From: Diploptera punctata
Taxonomy: Eukaryota > Arthropoda > Insecta > Blattodea > Blaberidae
Assembly (NCBI GenBank): GCA_030220185.1
Contig: JASPKZ010007535.1
Location: 1-64,000, forward strand
DNA length: 64,000 nt
Direction of reading: 5' to 3'
Numbering within the stretch: position 1 is the stretch's first letter; every line of letters starts with the position of its first letter. The translations under genes and the position numbers were made by a program. A model generated the notes under the pieces. The model was not told where the DNA came from. It saw only the letters and a program-made list of their open reading frames with translations, and did not search any database. Shown piece by piece: positions 55,185 through 64,000 of the stretch.

Positions 55185-55468
55185 ATGTAAAAACTGGCCA
55201 GCCTCGTGGGCTAGTAGTCAGTTCATGAGGTCCCGAGTTCGATTCCCGGTCAAACCATAGAACTTTTCCTTTTTAAGTTTAGGTTAAGGACTCTCCTGGC
55301 GTTTCATTATCATTTATCACCCATCATGTCATCGGGGTAACGTAACTCCGCCTTTCAGGTGCCCCAACCTAAGAAATGGATTACAATTCCGCTAATGCTA
55401 GGGGAGAAAACCAGAAATGCCATAAAAGACAACCTGGTGGCATTAGACAAAAAAAAAATGCAAAAACT
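55185..55468 (+). mobile_element. SINE-6 with 11-bp target duplication
   Basis: ATGTAAAAACT (55185-55195) and ATGCAAAAACT (55458-55468) flank it. The head is shortened (GCCTCGTGGGCTAGTAGTCA then GAGTTCGATTCCCGG), followed by the family tail with ACTCTCCTGG, CATCGGGGTAACGTAACTCC and GGTGGCATTAGACAAA. Confidence 0.88.
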
Positions 55469-56244
55469 AGCAATACGCAATAATATTGCAGACTTAAAAA
55501 TATATTGATACTGGAGTAAAGATTGGTATATTGTTAGTTGTATATTCTGTCGGTAGAGGTCTCTACTTATCGTTACAGAGAACCCAAAACGTAGTGAGTG
55601 AGGGGGTATGGTATTTTATTAAAGGGGAAAGAGGAGGGTAAAGAATGTTTTAACCCTCCTGCATAATTTCGCTTCCTTCCCTTGTGTTACGAGTGAAAGA
55701 GACAGAATTAGGGGGTTGCTTTCATTAAATCCATAAAGTTGTATAGGGAAAAAGGAATCGATAAATTCTTTGACAATAAATATTATGCTCACGGACAGAT
55801 GTATAGGTGTACCAAACCATGAACCATGAAAAACAGAATTTCACAAATCCTTTTATACTAGGCCTATAATCTTTCTATAATCAAGGAGCAATTGACTGTT
55901 TTATCCTGTATTTATAGTCGCTTTAACAAGAATGCTCATATCGTGATGTTGCTGCAAGTCATAGCTATTGTATGCTAGTCTGGTAAGTTCGGATCCTCTT
56001 TTGCATAGATATAGGCCTACAATATATGACGTACCGATCGAAGTTCTCTTCAATGCTTCGGCATCAGATGTGATGAAGATGTATTTCAACATCTGTGATC
56101 TAATTAACTTGGCTATTAAAGAGCGTCATTAAATAGAATAATAAATAAGCACACACACACACACACACACACAAAAGCATATCCTCTTTAGCTGTAAACT
56201 GTATCCAATGTTGGGTACAGCTTAATTTAACCTTACATATATTT
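55469..56244. other. Unassigned, with a (CA)n tract at 56149-56173
   Basis: No gene or repeat copy recognised, apart from about 25 bp of CA repeats. Confidence 0.5.
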
Positions 56245-56575
56245 ACATAAATGTAGTAAGTAAAGTTAAGTGATCCCACAACAGGCCCGGAGGCCCTTGG
56301 GGTAGTAGGAGGTTAAGGCTCCCACTTTTTCTAGACAATCAGCACTTTATGTCAGCCGGGTTGTCAGCCCTGCGTGACGGCCGCCTTTACCCCCAGAACA
56401 AGCGTCTGGTACTCATTTACGTTAGAGGCTGAGTCTACCCCAGGGCCATAGTGCCGCCAGAGGGTTTGGGTCAGTTTAAAAATCCTGACCCCAACGGGAC
56501 TTGAAGCCTCGACCCTCCGGCTTGTAGTTCAGTGCCTTAACCACTACGCTACGGCGTGCCCCACATAAATGTAGT
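56245..56575 (-). mobile_element. SINE-4 with 13-bp target duplication
   Basis: ACATAAATGTAGT at 56245-56257 and 56563-56575. The minus-strand head has GCCGTAGCGTAGTGGTTAAG, with B box GAGGCTTCAAGTCCCG. The body and the AAAGTAAAG-type end match the copy at 10309-10606. Confidence 0.93.
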
Positions 56576-56622
56576 TCTTTTGATGATAATTTATAAAAAT
56601 GAAAAATGGTTGTTATGAAGAA

Positions 56623-56626
<4 letters not shown>

Positions 56627-56709
<83 letters not shown>

Positions 56710-57008
56710 ACGGCTGTGGTCTCGAGGTAGTGTGCTGCCTTGTCATGCAGCGGGCCCGGGTTCGATCCCAGGTCGGGGCAGTTTCTCTGGGTCAGGTTTT
56801 TATCGGGGGTTTTCCTCACCTGTAAGATAAATGTCAGGAAAACTTTAAGGCCCAAACGGTCCCCAAAAACATATGGCCATCATCATCATCCTTCACCGGT
56901 GTGGAAAGCTACCACATCTACAATTCCCTAGTAAAGCTGCAAGCATAGCAAGAAAATGCTATGATTGCAGTGAAAGACCTGCCTTCGAGCAGAATTACTA
57001 TGAACGGA
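56627..57008 (+). mobile_element. (CT)n(TA)n followed by SINE-1
   Basis: About 34 bp of CT and 45 bp of TA repeats lead directly into SINE-1 at 56706. The head has GTCCACGGCTGTGGTCTCGA and GGTTCGATCCCAGG; the 3' end reads GAAAGACCTGCCTTCGAGCA. The family's 20-base GGGAAG segment is deleted in the LINE-C-like block. TATATAT follows the tail, so the target was the TA repeat. Confidence 0.88.
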
Positions 57009-57148
57009 TATATATCCTTCTCTATATCTATCTCTATATCTCTCTATCTCTATATCTTTCTAACTTTTTCTATCTCTATCTCTTTCTCTCTCTATATAGC
57101 TCTCTATATATCTCTCTGTCTCTATTTCTCTATCTCCCTCTATCTCTA

Positions 57149-57190
<42 letters not shown>
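57009..57190. repeat. CTATAT/CTCT microsatellite tract
   Basis: Imperfect CTATAT and CTCTCT units, ending in pure CT. Frames across it are artefacts. Confidence 0.9.
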
Positions 57191-57193
<3 letters not shown>

Positions 57194-57381
57194 GTACCTC
57201 TCTTAGAAGCAACTTTCACGTCCCCAACTTAATAATAACTCACTGAACTAGTCTCACTTATCTAGTTCAATTTTTTATTTGTTTTTGTTTCCTATCAATC
57301 ATTATATTATTTTTACGATATAGCATGACTATTTATCATTTTTGCGGTTAAATGCTAAGATGTTTCAGTTTTAAACTTATT

Positions 57382-57719
57382 AATCTAAATGAAGTCCACC
57401 GCTGTGGTCTCGAGGTAGCGTGCTGCCTTGTCACGCAGCGGGCCTGGGCAGATTTTCTGGGTGAGGTTTTTATCCTCACCTGTAAGACAAATGTCAGCAA
57501 AACTTTAAGACCCAAACGGTAACCAAAATCATATGGCCATCATCATCCTTATCATTATTAACATCTTCACCATCATCATCCTTCACCGGTGTGGAAAGCA
57601 ACGGGAAGCTACCACACCTACAATTCCCTAGTATAGCTGCAAGCATAGCATGAAAATGCTATGATTGCAGTGAAGGGCCTGCCTTCAGACAGAATTACTA
57701 TGGATGGAATCTAAAAAAA
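57382..57719 (+). mobile_element. SINE-1 lacking the B box
   Basis: AATCTAAATGAA (57382-57393) and AATCTAAAAAAA (57708-57719) form an imperfect duplication. The head runs to GCAGCGGGCCTGGGCAG, so the segment with GGTTCGATCC is deleted. The rest is full length to CTATGGATGG. This copy could not be transcribed from its internal promoter as it stands. 57191-57381 and 57720-58054 hold nothing recognised. Confidence 0.9.
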
Positions 57720-58054
57720 AATAATTCATTCAAAAATTATCTTTGTTCTATTAGCTTATATTATTAAGTTACATTTGAGTTAGTTTTAAAATTTATTACT
57801 CTTGAAGTAAAAAAATAACTTTTTTTTTGTATTTAGACGGTCTAGTTACTCGTATCTGTCGGTAAACTATTCTCATTGATCTAGTTCATTTGTGAACTAT
57901 ATCCATTTTCAGTGACATAGTTTGCTGTCATAATCTTCAAAAGGGATTCCTCGTTTATCAATCTAAAATTTAAGTTTTAGTACAATTTAGTCTTTAAAAA
58001 ATGTAACAGAAATATAGTAATTCAACATATAATATTATTATTATTATTATTATT

Positions 58055-58442
58055 ATTATTTATATTGGATGAAATTGAACACAGAAGGCTAAAATGGTAT
58101 GGACACGTAAGAAGAATGCAGGACGGAAGAATACTAAAGGCCGTCTATGCATGGAAAATTGAAAGAAGGAATAGAAAAGGAAGACCAAGAACAACCTGGA
58201 AGAATAACATTCAAAATTCAATGTGGAAATTTGGTGTAACAGATGAAGACACAGAGGACACAGAAGGATGGAGAACTTTAATTAAAGGAAATTTGTGAAT
58301 GTTTGTTGCAAACTGATAGTCTATAAGTCCGTAGTCATTTATATTTATTTATTTCTTTTAGTTCATGTTAATTACTAGGATTGGTTGGAGAAAACCCTCA
58401 ATGATGAAGAAAATTCTCAAAATAAAAAATATTATTATTAAT
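58055..58442 (+). pseudogene. LINE-F C-terminal fragment
   Basis: A (TTA)n tract (58031-58062) precedes a frame reading DEIEHRRLKWYGHVRRMQDG, RKGRPRTTWKNNIQ and EDTEGWRTLIKGNL, with a stop at 58298. A ~140-bp 3' UTR ends near ATTATTATTA. The W-Y-G-H-V-R-R-M and G-R-P-R-T-T-W blocks are shared with LINE-B, but the C-terminus and UTR differ, so I keep it separate. Confidence 0.75.
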
Positions 58443-60132
58443 ATTTTGCGGATGAGCCCATGTACGACTATGCAAAGTACTTAGAGGCGTTTCCTTTGAG
58501 CCCAAATTTCTTTCATTCTTTTGCTATGAGCTTGTTTTCTATCATCTGTCCAAGTTGTTCCAGTTTTTTTCTTCAGTTTGTCCTCTTGGTCAACTTGCCA
58601 CTTATTCACCTTAATTCTAAATATATCTCTGTTTGGGATATCTTCTTTAGTAATTCCTGCCAATTTTAAGTCCTTTTTGACTTCATCAATCCACTTCATA
58701 ATATCCATTGGAGCTTTACTTCTGTTTTCGTAGAATTCCATTATCTGTTTTGTAAACCTATTTGAATTCACTCGTTTAATATGGCCATAAAATTTTAACC
58801 TTCGTTTTCCAATATCACTATGAATGTCTGTATATATTTTTATTTCCTTTTTACTTCTAAGTCTAAATGCTTCACCTATGACTTGTGGACCTAAAACTTT
58901 TCTTATAATTTTGCATTCTTTTTTCACTATATTTTCTATATCTTTTTATCTGTTCAAAATTAATGTTTCTGCTCCATAGAGGCACTCTGGTTTAATTACA
59001 GTGTTATAGTGTCGTAATTTTGTATGTAAAGATATGCATTTCTTATTATAAGTGTTGTGAGTAAGCCGAAATGCTCTTTCCATTTTTTGGCATCTACTTT
59101 TATTGGCTTTAGTTTCAATTCCATTTTCCTGAATTATTTTACCAAGATATTTAAATTGTGAAACTCGTTTAATTTTTCCAGATTTGTTTTCCAGGTATTT
59201 TGGTGCTTGTTTATTGCATGCAATATATTCCGTTTTTTTTTTTCAAAAGAAAACTGCAGACCAACTTTCTCTGCTATGTCATTTAATAATTCAATCTGTT
59301 TTTGTGCTGTTACAACGTCACGGGTTAAGATTGCTAGATCATCAGCATATGCTAGGCAATCAATCTTCAATTTTCGTCTTCCTAATATGATTGGTTGATT
59401 ACATTTAAAAATTGTTTTCTGTTTACGCCATTCTTGTATTACTTTATCAAGAACACAATTGAAGAGTAGTGGAGAAAGTCCATCTCCTTGTCTTACTCCT
59501 GTCTTAATTTCAAAGGATTCAGAAATTTCCCCCATGAATTTAACTTTAGCCCTTGTATCTGTTAGTGTCTGTCTAATAAGTGCAAGCGTTTTACGGTCTA
59601 AACCTTGTTCTTTCAATATTTCAAATAGTGATTCTCGGTCAACCGAATCGTAAACTTTTTTAAAGTCAACAAATATACACACTAAATCATTGCTACAAAT
59701 TCTCTGGTGTCTAAGGATTAACTTAAGGTTCAAGATTTGTTCTGGACATGATCTGCCTGGTCTGAATCCTGCTTGATATTCTCCTATATTCGGTTCTAGT
59801 TGCCGTTGCGCTCTGTCGAGCAGACATTGAGATAAAATTTTGTATGGGACTGATAATGATGAAATCCCTCTATAATTGTTCACATCTCTTCTGTCTCCCT
59901 TTTTTATGTAACGGGTGGATTAATGCAGTCTTCCAATCCTCTGGAATGTGTTCTGTTTGCCACATTTCTTGCACAAGTGTTGTGATTTCTTTTATGGTCT
60001 TTGGTCCTGCCATTTTGAGGAGTTCTGCCACAATTCCATCTTCACCGGCTGCCTTATTGCTTTTAAGTCTTTTAATCTGCATAATAATTTCTTCTTCATC
60101 CGGTGATTATTATTATTATTATTATTATTATT
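58443..60132 (-). pseudogene. LINE-E: reverse transcriptase and C-terminal region
   Basis: A 5'-truncated LINE read from about 60105 down, with a (TTA)n at its 5' edge. First frame (59870-60082): LKSNKAAGEDGIVAELLKMA and EHIPEDWKTALIHPLHKKG. One frameshift near 59885 precedes an intact 249-codon frame: MNNYRGISSLSVPYKILSQC, YQAGFRPGRSCPEQI, FVDFKKVYD (catalytic Asp at residue 73), GVRQGDGLSPLLF (residues 129-141) and LAYADDLAIL (Asp pair, residues 181-182). After a gap with frame changes, 58481-58927 gives KRRLKFYGHIKRV and a final stop. The RT core is the best preserved in the window. It would copy element RNA at a nicked target. Confidence 0.9.
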
Positions 60133-60958
60133 CTTTTTGTCCAGCATATGTTATTATTAAGAAATCTTGTGGTTACGTTTCAAGATGAAACTTAGTCTTA
60201 AACTTTAAAAGCTATAACTCAAACCGTTCACTACATTGTTCATTCGGTTGCATGATTCAGCAACAGGAGTAGCTGGTAAAAATAAGGCATATATAATTTT
60301 TTTTTTAGATTTAATATAGGAATCGTTCACTGATATATATTCTAAAAATCTAGTAACTCTTCAGGAAGTTAGTTTTGCCAATAACCTGAAAAGGTTTTAA
60401 TTCTAAGAAAACTAAGTGTCACTGTAAACAAGTTTCAGAATAAAGTAAATTCACTTAAAAAAACATAACAAGACGAATACACAACAGTACCTTTCTATAT
60501 TCTAAGTTGACGACGTTTTAAAAACAGTTTATCACACCGTGAATTGTAAAAATTCTCTAGAGAAATTTAAAACATAACCTATACCTTACTCTAGGCAACG
60601 TGGTGTAGAGAAAAAAAACACACCCAGGCAGAGGTAGTAAACTAGAATTTTATGCCAGAGAATATAAGCAGAGGTGAATCTTTTTAACTAATGCATGAAA
60701 CCAGATGCAGGGGGCCTTGCATTGCTCCATGTCAACTGTTTTGACCCTCCCCCCCCCACACCTCCTCTCTACTCCTTTTCCGCTTGGTTTTATTTTTTAA
60801 AACCTTTAATGAAAATTGTATGATAGCAGTAATTTTTTTCAAGTGTGTGCTGTATTTAATTTTTTCATAGCCTTCTTCCATTTTATTACTCTGTTTTGAA
60901 CGACACTGGATACATTTTAATATATATTGGAATTAATATTTTATTAACAATAGTCTTA

Positions 60959-60997
<39 letters not shown>

Positions 60998-61019
60998 ACA
61001 TGTTATATTAGAATAAAAA
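60133..61019. other. AT-rich stretch with a (TTA)n at 60960-60996
   Basis: No gene recognised. 60600-60780 is slightly richer in C, with a run of C at 60752-60759. Confidence 0.5.
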
Positions 61020-61530
61020 TGTCTTCATGTAATTTTTATAGTCCTTTTTCTTCAAACTTCCCATTCCCACTATTGCAGTTATATTTCTTCTATTGTCTTC
61101 ATCACTTCCTGCATTCATGTGTGTTATGGTCTACTCTTAGTCTCCATTCCGATGGCATCCACTCTAAAACTTATTTGGATTTTTTTTTCTAGAATGTCCA
61201 CCCGAACGTTGTATTCGTAAGTAATCTAATTCCAGTGTTAATAATTTTGTTCTTAAATTTCGATTTAAATCCATTTTCTTTTTTCTTTTTTTTTTTTTTT
61301 GCTCCATAAGTCACACTATTTTGAAGTATAGATTTGCATATGTAATTTTTGTTTCTCAAAAATATGTTGTCCCATTTTCTTCCATTTGATATTCGCTTTG
61401 CCGATCTTCCTTTATTTACACTCTTTTTGATATCTTTGTTTATTTGACCCCTAAACATTCTATTCATTACATCTTTCATGGAACTATTTACACCTTGTAT
61501 TTTTTTTATCTTCACCACATGCCTTATATA
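61020..61530 (-). pseudogene. Possible LINE relic, strongly decayed
   Basis: The minus frame 61189-61518 is lysine-rich (RFRGQINKDIKKSVN-like) and contains CKSILQNSVTYGA, which resembles the Y-G-x-E-T-W region following LINE reverse transcriptases. A run of 15 T (61286-61300) then breaks it. No other block could be matched. Confidence 0.35.
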
Positions 61531-62034
61531 GTTTCAAATAATTTAATGAAATTATTTGTATATATTGGTAGAATGCTCCTCTAAGGAAGCCCCCCATGCT
61601 CTTGTGTAATGATAATACTATGTAACCCAGAGATTCGAAACCCATTACCGACAGACAAATCATACCCATTAAGGCCCCAGTGGCTTGGGCATATAAATAT
61701 TATATATGGGTCTAAAGGAGAGGTTAAACTAAGATATATAGAGATGTAAAAATATTTAAAAAAATGAAAAGGAATTATATATATAATTTATCTTATTCTA
61801 TGTAATATGATGGTAGACTATCCTAAAGATTAGTAATAATTTAACGTAAGATTACTGTATAAATATTCAGTTTGATCTTAGGAGTACAAATTATTGTTCT
61901 TTCTTTTGTCTAATTCTACTAAAACAAAAGTGTCCTTTGAATAAACTTTCATCTATATTTTCACAGTATTTTACAATTTTCTTTGAATTGTAACTGTTTA
62001 TGATACATCAAATACAGGTAATTAAGTAGTTTGC
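61531..62034. other. AT-rich stretch, nothing recognised
   Basis: No gene or repeat copy recognised. Confidence 0.5.
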
Positions 62035-62545
62035 CTATTTTTGGGTTATAATTTAACATTTCAAGATGAAGCTGATATATCAAAGAAAATCACAAATTTC
62101 ACAAAAACAACGGAGATAATTAACAGTATAATGAAACCATCTTTAGTACAGAAGAACACAAGATTACGGCTTTATAAGGTTCTCGCAAGACCAGTATTAA
62201 TATATGGTAGTGAAGCATGGACAATACGAAGGAGAGATGAAACCCGAATAACAGCAAATGAGATGCGATTTATGCGCCATACTGCAGGCTATACAAAGTG
62301 GGACCATAAAAGAAATGAGGAAATTACGGAAGAGTTGGATATAGAAACCGTTCTTCACCACATGCAAAACTACCAGAACAACTGGAAAGCCCATCTTCAA
62401 CGAATGCCGTCTCATAGAATTCCAAAAGCCATGCTTCGTTACTGCCCCCAAGGATGTCCAAAAAAGCGCTGGATGGAAATTTTCTCTTTGAGACCGTAAC
62501 AGGCCACACGGCCTAATACTTGCATGGATGATGATGATGATGATG
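62035..62545 (+). pseudogene. LINE-D 3' fragment with intact 152-codon frame
   Basis: Frame 62041-62499: GYNLTFQDEADISKKITNFT, TEIINSIMKPSLVQKNTRLR, LYKVLARPVLIYGSEAWTIR, ITANEMRFMRHTAGYTKWDH, WKAHLQRMPSHRIPKAML. The end is cut short relative to the family and followed by a 3' UTR with GGCCTAATACTTGCATGG and GATGATGATGATG. The frame starts in the LINE body, so the ATG is not a true start. Confidence 0.85.
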
Positions 62546-62589
62546 CTGCCTATTTTTAACAAAATCTTGTACAATTAAAGACTCTGACG

Positions 62590-62803
62590 TCTGGTGTGAG
62601 AGGGCCGACAAATTTTACTCAGTGGCCTTTCATTTCAGGGTTCAGATTCTGATTCGTGTCGCATCACAGCTTTACTCCTGTTTCAAGGATATTTAATCCC
62701 TGAAAAAAAATCCTGAAAAAAATGGACTCCGATCGTATTTGAAACCGCCAGCCAACCTCGGGATCAGAAGCAAGTATGTAACAATGAATCCACCAGCCGA
62801 CTG
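62590..62803 (-). mobile_element. SINE-5 relic
   Basis: On the minus strand: GCAGTCGGCTGGTGGATTCA, then AGGTTGGCTGGCGGTTTCAA (B-box-like), CATTTTTTTCAGGATTTTTT and an internal block similar to 54920-55080. Strongly diverged. Confidence 0.6.
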
Positions 62804-62873
62804 CATTACATTACTCATAAAGTAAGTAGTTACACATTACTTATTTTTATATTTATGCAACACAGAGGATTAT

Positions 62874-63233
62874 ATTCGTTTTATTCCATCCATAGCAATT
62901 CTGCCCGAAGGCAGGTCCGTCAATGCAACCATAGCATTTTCATGCTATGCTTGCAGCTTTACTAGGGAATTGTAGGTGTGGTAGCTTCCCGTTGCTTTTC
63001 ACACCGGTGAAGGATGATCACAATGATAAGGATGATGATGTTGATGATGGCCATATGATTTCGGGGACCGTTTGGGCCTTAAAGTTTTCCTGGCATTTGT
63101 CTTGCAGGTGAGGAAAAACCCCGATAAAAACGTCACCCAGAAAATCTGCCCCGACCGGGGATCGAACCCGGGCCCGCTGCGTGACAAGGCAGCACGCTAC
63201 CTCGAAACCACAGCGGTGGACATTCGTTTTATT
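62874..63233 (-). mobile_element. SINE-1, full length, 12-bp target duplication
   Basis: ATTCGTTTTATT at 62874-62885 and 63222-63233. Complete copy: head at 63150-63221, LINE-C-like block, hairpin CATAGCAT/ATGCTATG and 3' end up to the CTATGGATGG tail. Overlapping frames here (62999-63272) are SINE read in frame. Confidence 0.95.
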
Positions 63234-63273
63234 ATACATATTAATTACATTATTTTCAAATTAATTATCTGAT

Positions 63274-63618
63274 CCGATTGAGGGTCTTTCCACTTTTCAG
63301 CGGTTGTCCTTTTACCAGCCGGCTGCTGGCCCTTCACATCCACATGTGTCAATCACAGAGGTAGATGATCAACAGCCAGTGTAGGGGTGACATGTGGTTA
63401 GCATGTCGAGTCCCCCAGCCGTTATAGCTGGTTCCTCAACCTGGAGCCGCTACTTATTGTAGCTACCCAATTGCCTCACGATGCTGGGTGGGCACCGGTC
63501 CCATACTGGCCGAAATACCATGAGAAAATTTCTTCCCCCATGGAGACTCGAACCAGCGCAAGTCCCGTAGCTCTGCGCCAAGGCTTCCTACCTAAACTGC
63601 TCGGCTACGGCGCGGGAC
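63274..63618 (-). mobile_element. SINE-3, full-length copy
   Basis: Head at the right edge (GTCCCGCGCCGTAGCCGAGC on minus), B box GGTTCGAGTCTCC, the same body as 25668-26014 with few differences, and a 3' end with CAACCGCTGAAAAGTGG. No clear duplication. Confidence 0.92.
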
Positions 63619-63684
63619 TTATGTTGTATTTTAATCACACATTACAAAATAATGTAAAATTATTTAAGAACTGAAGGGTTATAT

Positions 63685-63995
63685 ATTACCACTCAATGGC
63701 GTGACAGGCCTAGAAGGTCCTTGGCCTTCCTTGCGGCTGCTAGCCTCACATTCGCTTGTGTTAATCACAAAGGTAAATGTTGGGGTGACGTATGGTCAGC
63801 ATATCGGGTCCCCAGCCGTTATAGCTGGTTTTCTCAACCTGGAGCCTCTACTTATTGTAGCCAAACAAATGATTCACGATGATGGAAAGGCTGAAATTCC
63901 ACGAGAAAAATTCTTTCCCGATGGAGACTCAAACCAGCGCAAGTCTCGTAGCTCTGCTCCATGGCATCTTGCCTTAACCACTTGGCCACTATATT
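63685..63995 (-). mobile_element. SINE-3, divergent copy
   Basis: Parallel order of blocks (TGGTTTGAGTCTCC, GAGGCTCCAGGTTGAG, ATAACGGCTGGGG, CATATGCTGACCATACG) with many differences from 63274-63618 and a different 3' end (AGGACCTTCTAGGCCTGTCA). Possibly a subfamily. The plus frame at 63701-63997 is an artefact. Confidence 0.7.
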
Positions 63996-64000
63996 AATCT

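Overview
The window looks like a gene-poor, repeat-dense piece of a large arthropod genome. The families present (RTE-like LINEs with short microsatellite tails, several tRNA-headed SINEs, a Tc1/mariner element, a Penelope-like element) suggest an insect, perhaps a cockroach- or termite-like one; that placement is inference. I see no intact host gene, operon, CRISPR array, rRNA operon or functional tRNA. Nearly every open reading frame is a broken transposon gene, a tRNA-SINE read in frame, or a microsatellite. Family names below (LINE-A to F, SINE-1 to 8, HH-1, HH-2, FB-1) are labels for this report only.

Layout. 1-4997: AT-rich DNA with LINE-A relics and a hairpin-headed element (HH-2) split by a 5'-end LINE insertion. 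4998-8846: a tandem array of 26 copies of a 148-bp satellite. 8847-9504: a LINE-A inserted at the array edge. 9505-12240: SINEs and trinucleotide microsatellites. 12400-14650: a Tc1 transposase tail, then a foldback element (FB-1) holding a Penelope-like fragment with a GIY-YIG gene and a hammerhead ribozyme candidate. 15840-17556: two joined HH-1 copies, the second split by LINE-B. 17651-18939: a nearly complete mariner-type transposon. 19178-26014: LINE-C, SINE, LINE-A and a broken conserved CCFLC-type protein gene. 26949-27054: a 5S rRNA-like pseudogene. 27868-39430: SINE-4, HH-1, LINE-D split by SINE-1, LINE-A split by HH-1, a composite 436-bp element, a 0.6-kb GA-rich tract and HH-2. 40156-44040: an HH-1 copy split by a nearly full-length 3.26-kb LINE-C. 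46.3-48.5 kb: a Helitron-like element and a degenerate minisatellite. 48.9-64 kb: LINE-D fragments, many SINEs, the second FB-1 copy and a LINE-E with a long intact reverse transcriptase stretch.

How the parts relate. The sequence shows who uses whom. SINE-1 is a tRNA-Asp-like head joined to pieces of the 5' UTR and the 3' end of LINE-C. SINE-3 ends in the 3' tail of LINE-B. Many insertions still have readable 8-14 bp target-site duplications, so the nesting order can be read. HH-1 and HH-2 differ in sequence but share one design (terminal hairpin, an inner inverted repeat, its partner at the far end), and the 148-bp satellite carries 15 bases of the HH-1 terminus.
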